Assembly (NCBI GenBank): GCA_964627845.1
Contig: CAZVKL010000014.1
Coordinates: 1-26,334 of the forward strand
Length of the DNA stretch: 26,334 nt
Direction: 5' to 3'
Source of the DNA: DUUI01 sp964627845
GTDB taxonomy: Bacteria > Bacillota_I > Bacilli_A > Erysipelotrichales > Erysipelotrichaceae
Made by a program: the position numbers and the translations under genes
Shown: piece by piece, positions 1 to 7,547 of the stretch
Numbering within the stretch: position 1 is the stretch's first letter
Layout of the letters: every line of letters begins with the position of its first letter
Notes under the pieces: generated by a model
What the model was told of the DNA's origin: nothing
Seen by the model: only the letters and a program-made list of their open reading frames with translations
The model's database searches: none

Positions 1-61
1 GGCTCGAACCGCTGACCCTCTGCTTGTAAGGCAGATGCTCTCCCAACTGAGCTAATCCTCC
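1..61 (-). tRNA. tRNA-Val (anticodon TAC), 3' part cut off by window start
   Basis: On the minus strand the acceptor 5' strand GGAGGAT begins at position 61, followed by TA, the D-stem GCTC, a 7-nt anticodon loop CTTACAA (positions 24-30, anticodon TAC at 26-28) between stems TCTGC and GCAGA, a short variable loop and GGTTCGAGCC of the T arm at 1-10. The end of the T stem, the 3' acceptor strand and CCA lie outside the window. A TAC anticodon reads GTA/GTG valine codons. Confidence 0.93.
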
Positions 62-78
62 AACTCGAGTGCTAAAAC

Positions 79-107
79 ATAATATCATACCCAACTTCAG
101 TCGTCAA
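79..107 (-). promoter_or_regulatory. Promoter of tRNA-Val
   Basis: On the minus strand TTGACG (102-107) and TATTAT (79-84) are separated by exactly 17 bp, placing the transcription start about 10 nt before the tRNA 5' end at 61. This is a near-consensus housekeeping promoter, as expected for a stable RNA gene. Confidence 0.75.
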
Positions 108-199
108 CCGTTTTTCGGCTTTTTATCCACATCTTTTCTTAAAAAGTTAAACTGGATAGCCCCATCCATTATTCTAGCGATTAACCGACCAATAACCTA

Positions 200-208
200 T
201 GGTATAAT
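200..208 (+). promoter_or_regulatory. Extended -10 promoter of AI-2E family gene
   Basis: TGG directly followed by TATAAT (203-208) forms an extended -10 element 24 bp before the ATG at 232. No good -35 is seen at the usual distance. The ribosome binding site AGAAGG lies at about 219-224, 7 nt from the start codon. Confidence 0.6.
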
Positions 209-231
209 GTACCAGGAAAGAAGGTAACCAC

Positions 232-1389
232 ATGCACAATGACAAACGACTAAAATCATTTATAAATTCTAAATTCTTTGTGACCTTGATCGCATTAATT
301 TTAACCTTTACATTAATATTCATCATCTCACAAGTTTCATTTATATTCACCCCAGTCAGAGCATTCGTCAATGTCCTAGCTCTACCATTAATTCTAACAC
401 TTATATTCTATTACTTAACAAACCCATTCATGAAGTACTTAATCGAAAGAGGCGTAAATCGTAATGCTGCCATCTTCACTATTTTCTTAATCATCTTATT
501 CGTTATCAGCGTTTTCTTTATTTGGGTAATACCAATCGTTAGAGATCAAATTGTTTCACTCATAAGCGAATTTCCAAACTACTACGAAACAATGCAAGAA
601 GGTATTTCTACCCTCCTACAAAATGAATATGTACAGCGTTTCCAAGAGTTTTTCGACCAAGGAATTGACGGCTTTCTAGAATCCTTTAGAGGATTCGCAA
701 CCGATTTTGCTGCCAACTCAGTCCAACAAATTGGTTCAACCTTCGGAACAATCTTCAGTATAGGTGTCGGACTCATTACCGCACCCGTCATGTTCTTCTA
801 TTTAATGAAAGAAGACCATAAATTTTTACCCTATATTTCAAAACTATTCCCAACAAAAGCAAGACCAACGATCCGACATCTAGCAGCGGATATCAACAAA
901 CAACTCGAAGCATATATTCGTGGAGAGCTCATTGTCGCCGCCTCCGTCGCCATCATGTTCTCAGTAGGCTACACCATCATAGGTCTTCCATTTGGGATTG
1001 CTTTAGGGGTTATCTCTGGGATTTTAAACATTGTTCCATTCTTAGGTTCAATGCTCGCAATGATCCCAGCCCTAATTATCGGGGTGGTTCATTCCCCACT
1101 GATGTTTGTTAAGGTTGTTATTGTCGCCATCATTGAACAAACTTTAGAAGGACGGATCATCGCACCAAAAGTGCTCGGGGATAATTTAGACATTCACCCA
1201 GTTACCATCTTATTAATCCTATTAACTGCAGGCCAACTTTATGGATTAACCGGTGTAATAGTAGGGATTCCACTCTACGCCATGGCCAAAGTCATCGTAA
1301 AATATTTATTCTCTTATTTCAAACAAAAAACAGATTTATACCCTGAAGCTGAAGAATTAGACGATATCATCGAAGGAAAAAGTGCTTAA
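232..1389 (+). CDS. AI-2E family transporter (PerM/YtvI-like permease)
   Basis: This 385-residue integral membrane protein belongs to the AI-2E exporter family (Pfam PF01594, formerly UPF0118). Members have been assigned autoinducer-2 export or Na+/H+ exchange, so the substrate here is unknown. Hydrophobic segments lie at about residues 15-35, 43-62, 78-100, 180-198 and in a cluster from 235 to 360. A long extracytoplasmic loop (about 105-175) separates the halves, as in the family. The family-typical segment around ILNIVPFLGSMLAMIPALI (about 264-282) and a Gly-rich C-terminal helix pair ending near GLTGVIVGIPLYA are present. Length fits the family (340-400). The start is supported by an AGAAGG ribosome binding site. 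It is transcribed alone and ends inside a bidirectional terminator. Family assignment is firm; physiological role is not. Confidence 0.88.
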   Translation: MHNDKRLKSFINSKFFVTLIALILTFTLIFIISQVSFIFTPVRAFVNVLALPLILTLIFYYLTNPFMKYLIERGVNRNAAIFTIFLIILFVISVFFIWVIPIVRDQIVSLISEFPNYYETMQEGISTLLQNEYVQRFQEFFDQGIDGFLESFRGFATDFAANSVQQIGSTFGTIFSIGVGLITAPVMFFYLMKEDHKFLPYISKLFPTKARPTIRHLAADINKQLEAYIRGELIVAASVAIMFSVGYTIIGLPFGIALGVISGILNIVPFLGSMLAMIPALIIGVVHSPLMFVKVVIVAIIEQTLEGRIIAPKVLGDNLDIHPVTILLILLTAGQLYGLTGVIVGIPLYAMAKVIVKYLFSYFKQKTDLYPEAEELDDIIEGKSA

Positions 1390-1401
1390 TAAGCACTTTT
1401 T
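1377..1401. terminator. Bidirectional terminator between AI-2E gene and cupin gene
   Basis: A perfect 11-bp inverted repeat (AAAAAGTGCTT at 1377-1387, AAGCACTTTTT at 1391-1401) with a 3-nt loop. The A/T ends give a T run in both directions. It contains the stop codon of the plus-strand gene and touches the stop codon of the convergent minus-strand gene. Confidence 0.88.
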
Positions 1402-1660
1402 ATTTGATATGGACCGCTATCCATTCACAATCTATAGAGGTTTTAATCACTTGATGAGTGACATCCTTTTCAATAAATAAATGATCTCCCTTAATAAGGA
1501 TTATCTCTTCATCATTTAACATTAAATGTGCTTGTCCATTCAGAAGATAAACCCATTCATCATGATTTTGATGATACAACGGCGATCCAAAACCTAACGA
1601 ATCAATCTTCTCAATAAGCACTTTTTCATTTTCAAAAAGCTCGTAAAACTTCTCAGTCAT
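1400..1660 (-). CDS. Small cupin-domain protein
   Basis: This 86-residue single-domain protein has a cupin fold signature: H-x2-H-DEW-VYLL-x-G-x-A-x-L (about residues 30-46), then LIKGDHLFIEKDVTHQV (about 55-71), giving two cupin motifs with His/Glu metal ligands. It is shorter than most cupins (100-120), lacking N-terminal strands. Its ATG overlaps the stop of the upstream polyphosphate kinase gene by 8 bp (ATGACTGA), so translation is probably coupled and both proteins come from one mRNA. Small cupins of this type are sugar- or metal-binding or mannose-isomerase-like; no substrate can be named. The fold is clear, the role unknown. Confidence 0.8.
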   Translation of the reverse strand: MTEKFYELFENEKVLIEKIDSLGFGSPLYHQNHDEWVYLLNGQAHLMLNDEEIILIKGDHLFIEKDVTHQVIKTSIDCEWIAVHIK

Positions 1661-3110
1661 GACTATCTAAAAACTCTCGAACATATCGGTTAAATATTTT
1701 TAAAACTTGAATCCGAGCATGTTTTTTATTTTGTCCTGACACTAAAATCCAAGGACCATGTTTCGTATCCGTACGAACAACCATCTCATTCATCACATCC
1801 TCATATTCGTAAAATTTTTCATGATTACGCCAATCTTCATCCGTTAATTTATGTGATTTATCAGGATTTTGTTGTCGATCAATAAATCGTTTATACTGTT
1901 CATCTTTATCAATAACAATTAAAAACTTTAAAACAAACATATCCGATTTAGCTAATGATTTCTCAAAGGCATTAATCTCTTCATAAGCTTGTAAAGTACG
2001 ATAAAGAGGTGTAAACCCTTCTAGTCGCTCTACCATGACTCTTCCATACCAAGAACGATCAAAAATAGTTAAATGCCCTTGAGGTGGTAGATCCCGATAG
2101 AAACGCCATAAATAATGTCTCGAAATTTCTTCCTTAGTCGGTGCAGCTGTCGTTGCCACCTGAACCATACGAGGGTCCATCATCCGGGTTAAACGCTTAA
2201 TCGCACCCCCTTTACCCGCTGCATCTGTTCCTTCAAAAACAACCACTCCTGATAATTTCCGAAAATACATTTCATACAATAGTTCAGAGGCTTCTTCTTG
2301 TAAGTCATCGAGTACATCATCATATTCTTCATCCGTTATTGTTAACGATAAATCAACCTCACTAATTGGTTTTGTTTCAATAGGCTCAAGTTGTACCTTT
2401 GGTATAACATTCTCTTTTTCAAAGTGAATCTTAATCATATTCAGCGTAGACATTAACACAAAACGCGACGCTTCTTTAATTTCATCCGTCACGACGACAT
2501 GCCAAGGGGATAAGGTCGTCGATGTCTTCTCAAGCACCTTATCAAAATGTTCCAAATATTCATCATAATGCTTTAATTGATAAATATCTTTATCATCCAC
2601 AAAGAAGTGTCTAAATTTATCATTATGTAATTTTTCAACCCGTTCTTTCATTGTCTCTTGAGATTGAACTAAAAAATATTTACATAAAATCGTATTATCT
2701 TTCTGAAGTAACTGCTCAAAAAACAATAAATCATTGACAGCTCTCTTAAGTTTTTTCCCTTTGAGTGTTAAATCATTAAATACTTCAAAGTAAATCGAAC
2801 GATCAAAAATAACCACATTTCCCTTTTTTGGCATTTTGCTCATAAAACGCCATAAAAAAGGATATTTGCCATCATGACTCGAGGGCATACTTGAACTATC
2901 CACCTTAAAATAGCGTGGATCTAACTCTCTGATTAAATCCTTAATCACATTCGCTCTTCCTGAAGACTCAAAACCATCAATAAAGATGACCAATGATTGT
3001 TCTTTCTCCAATAATTCTCTCTGAAACTTGGCCAATTCCTCGCCCAATTCACTTCGTTTGATATTAGGTATGTCAATTTCTCGTAAATCTTCAATAATTT
3101 CTTGTAACAT
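1653..3110 (-). CDS. Two-domain polyphosphate kinase 2, probable polyphosphate:AMP phosphotransferase
   Basis: This 485-residue protein is a tandem fusion of two PPK2 domains, the architecture of class II PPK2 enzymes (PAP), which phosphorylate AMP to ADP with polyphosphate in the cytoplasm. The C-terminal half keeps Walker A GTDAAGKGG (about 294-302) and Walker B with the lid start FDRSWYGR (about 350-357). The N-terminal half has a degenerate loop (GFESSGRA, about 46-53) with the Walker lysine replaced by arginine, and FDRSIYFE instead of FDRSWYGR. It is therefore probably the non-catalytic half, as known for class II members. I place the start at the ATG at 3108-3110 because GGAGG (3116-3120) precedes it at 5 nt; the in-frame ATG further upstream sits inside that ribosome binding site. 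Followed by the cupin gene with overlapping codons. Confidence 0.9.
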   Translation of the reverse strand: MLQEIIEDLREIDIPNIKRSELGEELAKFQRELLEKEQSLVIFIDGFESSGRANVIKDLIRELDPRYFKVDSSSMPSSHDGKYPFLWRFMSKMPKKGNVVIFDRSIYFEVFNDLTLKGKKLKRAVNDLLFFEQLLQKDNTILCKYFLVQSQETMKERVEKLHNDKFRHFFVDDKDIYQLKHYDEYLEHFDKVLEKTSTTLSPWHVVVTDEIKEASRFVLMSTLNMIKIHFEKENVIPKVQLEPIETKPISEVDLSLTITDEEYDDVLDDLQEEASELLYEMYFRKLSGVVVFEGTDAAGKGGAIKRLTRMMDPRMVQVATTAAPTKEEISRHYLWRFYRDLPPQGHLTIFDRSWYGRVMVERLEGFTPLYRTLQAYEEINAFEKSLAKSDMFVLKFLIVIDKDEQYKRFIDRQQNPDKSHKLTDEDWRNHEKFYEYEDVMNEMVVRTDTKHGPWILVSGQNKKHARIQVLKIFNRYVREFLDSHD

Positions 3111-3129
3111 AAAGGCCTCCATACAAGTT

Positions 3130-3158
3130 ATTATAAAGCGAACTCTAACAAATATAAA
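3130..3158 (-). promoter_or_regulatory. Promoter of polyphosphate kinase 2-cupin operon
   Basis: On the minus strand TTTATA (3153-3158), a 17-bp spacer and TATAAT (3130-3135) lie upstream of the ribosome binding site at 3116-3120. The -10 is perfect and the -35 is weak. Confidence 0.55.
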
Positions 3159-3165
3159 GTAATCC

Positions 3166-3195
3166 ATAAAAAAAGGAATGCCATGAGCACTCCTT
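3166..3195 (-). terminator. Rho-independent terminator of GerMN lipoprotein gene
   Basis: On the minus strand AAGGAGTGC and GCATTCCTT (arms 3187-3195 and 3173-3181) pair over 9 bp with one G-T wobble and a 5-nt loop, followed by a run of T (3166-3172). It overlaps the stop codon of the lipoprotein gene and separates it from the polyphosphate kinase operon. Confidence 0.88.
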
Positions 3196-4312
3196 ATTGA
3201 CTTATCTTTAATAATTCATTCTTAGTCATTGTGACAAACGGACCTTCATAGGCTGAATTATCTACCCATAAATAAATCGAATCACTCCCATAAATAGTCC
3301 CAACCGTCCTAACAATACTTTGTAATCGAATTTTTTCCTGCTCAATAGAGTCAAGCTGATCATACACTTCCTTAGACACATCCAAGTAAATACGATTATC
3401 CGTTCGATTCTTATACATCGAATTAATCTTAGTATTCTCAGGTAAAATTCCGTTTTTAATCAAATCATTCTGTAAAACCACTCGGAATATATCATTAGTC
3501 AACATTGGTTGTGTCCGTTGATTCTGTAACCACTGTCCATCCTCATAGTGATACAACAAATAATTTACATCAACCGGCTCACCCTCAATCGTTTCAGCTA
3601 AGGTACTTACAATTGGTGTATCAGCATGATTTAGAATTTGTTTAACCAAGCCAACTTGATAACCAAAATAATATAAGTCTTCCCCCGCTTTAATCTCAAT
3701 GCATGAATGTCCCTCAACCATAATGTTTACATCGGTAATCACCATTTCTTTTCCATCGATATTAACCCAGGATGTTCCAACTTCAACAGGACCCCGTAAA
3801 TAAGTCCCAATATCACCTGTACGATCCAACATTTTTTCACGATAACTAACATCTGGTTGAGAAAAGACCACCTTTATTTCATTATCATGTTTCTCAAAAA
3901 TTCTTACAACTCGATTAGCAACATTACGAGTTAAAAACTGAATACGGTTATCCTCTAAATACTGAACAAACATTTCAAAATCCGCATATTCACTACCTGT
4001 CCCTTCAAATCGTTTAATATAATTTTCTTTAAAAGGAAAATAGTCAAGAATATTCTTTGAGACAGGCGCTAGTTTCTCCAGATCTGCTTCAACAGGATTC
4101 GCTCCATCCTTCATAATCTCACTTCGCTGATGTTCATCAACCGCATATTCATTTAAATGCGTCACAGGTCCATCCTGCACATCATCTGAAACAATTTCAG
4201 CATCCGATTCGGTTGTTGTCATGTCAGCATTTTGTGGCGTCAATTGACTTGCGCATCCCCACAACAAAAAGAGCACTAGAAAATAGATAGATATTACAAA
4301 CCTTTTCTTCAT
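3194..4312 (-). CDS. Lipoprotein with C-terminal GerMN-like domain
   Basis: This 372-residue protein has a lipoprotein signal peptide: KKR, a hydrophobic stretch, and lipobox LLWGC with Cys20 as the lipidated residue. A low-complexity acidic Thr/Asp linker follows (about 25-50). The middle region (about 85-235) contains the pattern LRGPVEVGTSWVN and an immunoglobulin-like strand pattern seen in many Bacillota lipoproteins of unknown role. The C-terminal part (about 270-365: MLTNDIFRVVLQNDL, NRIYLDVSKEVYDQL, LQSIVRTVGTIYGSDSIYLWVD) resembles the GerMN (Germane) domain found in the germination protein GerM and in spore-free bacteria. The start is supported by AAGGAG 6 nt upstream. It is monocistronic, with its own promoter and terminator. 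Surface location is firm, the domain call likely, function unknown. Confidence 0.72.
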   Translation of the reverse strand: MKKRFVISIYFLVLFLLWGCASQLTPQNADMTTTESDAEIVSDDVQDGPVTHLNEYAVDEHQRSEIMKDGANPVEADLEKLAPVSKNILDYFPFKENYIKRFEGTGSEYADFEMFVQYLEDNRIQFLTRNVANRVVRIFEKHDNEIKVVFSQPDVSYREKMLDRTGDIGTYLRGPVEVGTSWVNIDGKEMVITDVNIMVEGHSCIEIKAGEDLYYFGYQVGLVKQILNHADTPIVSTLAETIEGEPVDVNYLLYHYEDGQWLQNQRTQPMLTNDIFRVVLQNDLIKNGILPENTKINSMYKNRTDNRIYLDVSKEVYDQLDSIEQEKIRLQSIVRTVGTIYGSDSIYLWVDNSAYEGPFVTMTKNELLKISQ

Positions 4313-4335
4313 TGTTCACTCCTTTTAGCAAACCT

Positions 4336-4364
4336 ATTTTAACGCTAATCGGCCATTTCAACAA
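4336..4364 (-). promoter_or_regulatory. Promoter of GerMN lipoprotein gene
   Basis: On the minus strand TTGTTG (4359-4364), 17 bp, TAAAAT (4336-4341), located 11 bp before the AAGGAG site at 4319-4324. Acceptable match to a housekeeping promoter. Confidence 0.5.
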
Positions 4365-4382
4365 GTCGGTAATGGTGACAAC

Positions 4383-4994
4383 TTAGTCACTCACTTTAAT
4401 GATATCTAACGCAGCCCTTAATATTTGAGCCGTCATACCCCAGATTGTTATTTCAATTGTGTTATAAAACAAAATTTGATGGGATGGCTCACGCCAAGGA
4501 TAAGAGCGACCCCCCTCTATCTTGGAGTAAGGAAAGTCATCTCCCAATTGTAAAGTAAATTTACCCGCATACATTTCAGGTTCATGCATCAATAACTCAT
4601 CCAACTCAATTAAATAGATTTCTTCAACTTCATCCTCAAAGAATGTCTTTTGATAATCATGGATAACACCAATAAAAGGATGCACAATCAATTTGTCATG
4701 CGCAACATACATATCCAGCTCACCCAATATCTCAATCTGTTCAATCTTCACTAATAATTCTTCGTGAGTTTCACGCATAGCCGCAAATTCATAACTTTCA
4801 TTCAACTCGACTTTTCCACCTGGAAAACAGATATCACTCGATTGGGTGATATTCTTGGAGCGCTTCTCAAATAAAATCGATATCTTATTATCCTTAATAA
4901 TAAGAGGCACCAAAACACTGTAATGTTTAATTTGAGACGATGACATGATGCCAACCTCTCGATTCTCTAACAGTTTTTTAACGCGATTAATCAT
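4383..4994 (-). CDS. Nudix hydrolase, CoA pyrophosphatase-like
   Basis: A 203-residue cytoplasmic Nudix enzyme. The segment LFEKRS...DICFPGGKVE followed by E-x7-RETHEE (about residues 41-80) is the Nudix box preceded by the LLxxRS...GxxxFPGG pattern of the YeaB/NudL group, which cleaves CoA to 4'-phosphopantetheine and 3',5'-ADP. The Nudix box ends EELLV instead of EExGU: the usual Gly is Leu, while all metal-binding Glu residues are kept. I take the ATG at 4992-4994, overlapping the stop of the CoA-disulfide reductase gene (ATGATTAA). This gives the family N-terminus (helix, then ENREVG, then SVLVPLI). A later ATG at 4944-4946 with AGAGG upstream is possible. Last gene of the PNP operon; its pairing with a CoA-disulfide reductase supports a role in CoA turnover. 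Confidence 0.8.
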   Translation of the reverse strand: MINRVKKLLENREVGIMSSSQIKHYSVLVPLIIKDNKISILFEKRSKNITQSSDICFPGGKVELNESYEFAAMRETHEELLVKIEQIEILGELDMYVAHDKLIVHPFIGVIHDYQKTFFEDEVEEIYLIELDELLMHEPEMYAGKFTLQLGDDFPYSKIEGGRSYPWREPSHQILFYNTIEITIWGMTAQILRAALDIIKVSD

Positions 4995-6633
4995 CTTTCT
5001 TGTTTTCACTCGCCACATAGAAGCTATGACCACCCGAAAGATTATAAACTTTATTAAAGCCACGATTCAACAAGACATTCTGAGCTGCATTCGCTGTTGT
5101 ACCCGAATTACAATATGTTATCGTAATCTTATCATGATCCAATTGATCACACATTTTCCTTAAATCTTTTAACGCAATATGCTTCGCACCTTCGATCATC
5201 CCCTTACGCTCAACATCTTGTTTTGACCGAGCATCAATGATCGTCACCTTGTCTTTGTCCAACTTACGAAGTTCACTCGAAGTCATCATCCCCTTTTCCT
5301 TACTCAAGATATTGTCTAAAATCATCCCAGTATAGTGGACGGGATCTTTCGTTGTCGAAAAAGGTGGTGCATAGCCTAAATCAAGATGGAAGAAATCTTC
5401 CACAGGAACTTTATAGGTCATTAACGTCACCAAGACATCTAGTCGCTTATCAACACCTTCATTACCAATGATTTGAACTCCAAGCAATGTTCTCGTCTTT
5501 TTATCAGCAATGGCTTTAATGATCATTTTTTGACCACCCATATATTCAGCATGACTCGGTTTCGTATTATGTATCACTTCAATCTCATAACCTAGTTCAA
5601 GGACTTGTTTTTCAGTAAGACCACTGGAGGCAATCGCTAAATCAAAGACGCGATAGATTCCTGTTCCTAAATTGCCTTGATAGCGTAGTTTTCCACCAGT
5701 AATAACATCGCCACAAATTCTGCCCGTTTTATTTGCTGTTGAGCCTAGTGGTCGATAATGTGGTTTATTCGTTAACAGATTGTTCGTCTCAATACAATCA
5801 CCACAAGCATAGACATCCTCTATATTGGTTTCGAGTTGATCATTTACCTTGATGGCTTGAGTCACTCCTAGTTCAACCCCAATTGATTCAGCCAACTTGG
5901 TATTAGGTTTAACGCCAGTGGCAATGACCACTAAATCCGCTCTAAGCGATTGGTTGTCATTTAACACCACATGGTCACTAAAAATCTCAGCAACCGTTGT
6001 TTCTTTTAAAATCTTTACCTCTTTTTCCAAAAGTTTGTTCTCTAATAGTTGAGCCATATCCTCATCTAAATTTGGCGTAATTTGAGGCGCTAGCTCAATC
6101 AAAGTCGTGTCAATTTCTAAGCGTTTAAAATTTTCAAGTAATTCTAACCCAATAAACCCAGTCCCCACAATAATTGCGTGCGAGACCAAGTGATGATCAA
6201 TATAATTCTTCATCTTAATCGCATCTTGGACATTTCTCAAACTAAAGACATGCTCTTGATTCACTCCATTAATCGGTGGGATAAATGACGTTGCGCCCGT
6301 CGCAATGACTAATTTATCATAGTGATCTTTAAACACTTCTTGAGTCTTTAAATTCTTAACAACAACTTCCTTCTTATTGGCATCAATCGAGATCACTTCA
6401 TGTTCAATGAACACATCAACATTGTGATTTTCTTTAAAAAACTGTGGATCGCGAGGTCTCAATGTCTCAATACTTTCTACTTCTTCGCCGATAAAATATG
6501 GCAATCCACAACCTGAATACGAAATATCTGAATCTTTTTCATAAATTGTAATCTGAGCCTCTTCATTGTTTCGTCTTGCTTTTGTCGCCGCCGATGTTCC
6601 AGCCGCAACAGCACCAATAATAATTATCTTCAT
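4987..6633 (-). CDS. CoA-disulfide reductase with C-terminal rhodanese domain
   Basis: A 548-residue FAD-dependent pyridine nucleotide-disulfide oxidoreductase. The N-terminal FAD motif GAVAAGTSAA (7-16), single redox cysteine in YSGCGLPY (Cys42), NAD(P)H motif VGTGFIGLE (about 158-166), second FAD motif YACGDC (about 273-278) and a dimerisation domain (about 330-445) are all present. A rhodanese domain follows (about 455-548) with active-site loop YCNSGTTA. This single-Cys42 class reduces CoA disulfide, CoA persulfide or polysulfide with NAD(P)H; the rhodanese-fused form is known from Bacillus (CoADR-RHD). The start at 6631-6633 is chosen because AGGAG precedes it by 5 nt; the upstream ATG at 6646-6648 lies within the PNP gene. 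It sits 8 nt after the PNP stop and overlaps the Nudix gene. Role: low-molecular-weight thiol homeostasis or sulfane-sulfur handling. Confidence 0.92.
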   Translation of the reverse strand: MKIIIIGAVAAGTSAATKARRNNEEAQITIYEKDSDISYSGCGLPYFIGEEVESIETLRPRDPQFFKENHNVDVFIEHEVISIDANKKEVVVKNLKTQEVFKDHYDKLVIATGATSFIPPINGVNQEHVFSLRNVQDAIKMKNYIDHHLVSHAIIVGTGFIGLELLENFKRLEIDTTLIELAPQITPNLDEDMAQLLENKLLEKEVKILKETTVAEIFSDHVVLNDNQSLRADLVVIATGVKPNTKLAESIGVELGVTQAIKVNDQLETNIEDVYACGDCIETNNLLTNKPHYRPLGSTANKTGRICGDVITGGKLRYQGNLGTGIYRVFDLAIASSGLTEKQVLELGYEIEVIHNTKPSHAEYMGGQKMIIKAIADKKTRTLLGVQIIGNEGVDKRLDVLVTLMTYKVPVEDFFHLDLGYAPPFSTTKDPVHYTGMILDNILSKEKGMMTSSELRKLDKDKVTIIDARSKQDVERKGMIEGAKHIALKDLRKMCDQLDHDKITITYCNSGTTANAAQNVLLNRGFNKVYNLSGGHSFYVASENKKDD

Positions 6634-6641
6634 TCTTTCTC

Positions 6642-7457
6642 CTAGCATCGCTTGATGAGTGTTTCAACCCATTTTGTTAATGTCTTGGCTGCTTGCTTCG
6701 CTATCTCCAGTACTTCTTGATGAGAATGTTTATTGTCTCTTAATCCTGTGGCCATATTTGTTAAACAAGAAAAACCAATCATTTTCATCCCTAAATAATT
6801 AGCAACAATGGTCTCAGGGACCGTCGACATGCCAATGGCATCAGAACCTAATTTACCATACATCTGTATTTCAGCTGCTGTTTCATAATAGGGTCCTTGA
6901 AAGAACGTATAAACGCCTCTTTGATACGGTATTTCTAATTCTTCCGCAATTTCAATGGCTATGGCCTGGAGTTCTTTATTAAAAGGTTCTGACATATCTG
7001 GAAATCGAGGTCCGAACCGTTCATCATTCACACCAATTAATGGATTATCACTAACACCATTAATAAAATCGTCAATAATCATTATCTCTCCAGGTTTAAA
7101 CGATGGATTAATGGCCCCACAAGCATTGGTCACAATAATGGTTTCTACCCCCATCAATTTCATACAAAACAGTGGATAAGTGACCTCTTTCATACTAAAG
7201 CCTTCATAATAATGAAATCGACCTTGCATCATCATAACTTGTTTATCACCAATTTTACCAAACACTAATTGTCCGGCATGACCCGCCACTTCACTTTGGG
7301 GAAAATGGGGAATATGGGAATATGGAATTTCTTGTTTATTGTCTAATGAGTCGACAAGATTACCAAGACCACTCCCAAGGATCACACCAATTTTTGGCTG
7401 ACTATTCGTTTGTTGAGTTATAAAGTCAACTGATTTTTTTACTTTTTCATAAAACAT
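6642..7457 (-). CDS. Purine-nucleoside phosphorylase (trimeric PunA/PupG type)
   Basis: This 271-residue cytoplasmic enzyme cleaves purine (deoxy)nucleosides with phosphate into base and (deoxy)ribose-1-phosphate for salvage. The trimeric PNP signature is complete: phosphate loop GVILGSGLG (24-32), HIPHFPQSEVAGHAG with His60, MQGRFHYYEG (about 77-86), NACGAIN (111-117), FQGPYYETAAEI with catalytic Glu196, and CLTNMATGL with base-binding Asn234. Length (270-275) is normal. AGAGG stands 7 nt before the ATG. It is first of a three-gene operon with CoA-disulfide reductase and Nudix genes and is divergent from the HAD gene. Confidence 0.94.
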   Translation of the reverse strand: MFYEKVKKSVDFITQQTNSQPKIGVILGSGLGNLVDSLDNKQEIPYSHIPHFPQSEVAGHAGQLVFGKIGDKQVMMMQGRFHYYEGFSMKEVTYPLFCMKLMGVETIIVTNACGAINPSFKPGEIMIIDDFINGVSDNPLIGVNDERFGPRFPDMSEPFNKELQAIAIEIAEELEIPYQRGVYTFFQGPYYETAAEIQMYGKLGSDAIGMSTVPETIVANYLGMKMIGFSCLTNMATGLRDNKHSHQEVLEIAKQAAKTLTKWVETLIKRC

Positions 7458-7478
7458 AGATTTACCTCTCTTAACCTT

Positions 7479-7507
7479 ATTATAATGGAGATACCCTTTT
7501 ATTAAAA
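7479..7507 (-). promoter_or_regulatory. Promoter of PNP-CoADR-Nudix operon
   Basis: Minus-strand TATAAT at 7479-7484 is 17 bp from a weak TTTTAA (7502-7507), followed by the AGAGG ribosome binding site. The region is shared with the divergent HAD gene promoter. Confidence 0.55.
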
Positions 7508-7523
7508 GTTAGGGGACATGTTC

Positions 7524-7532
7524 TGTTATACT
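7524..7532 (+). promoter_or_regulatory. Extended -10 promoter of HAD gene
   Basis: TGT followed by TATACT (7527-7532) is an extended -10 element, 15 nt before the ATG at 7548. This proximity excludes the earlier in-frame ATG at 7518 as start. AGGTGA at about 7538-7543 is the ribosome binding site. Confidence 0.55.
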
Positions 7533-7547
7533 AAAGTAGGTGATTAT

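Noticed and set aside
4371..4390. GTGAC-TAAGTT-GTCAC hairpin as a terminator of the Nudix operon
   Set aside because: Only 5 bp and no T run on the minus strand; operon end is not shown by it.
4945..5163. Plus-strand ORF opposite the CoA-disulfide reductase end
   Set aside because: It lies wholly within two well-supported minus-strand genes and has no recognisable domain.
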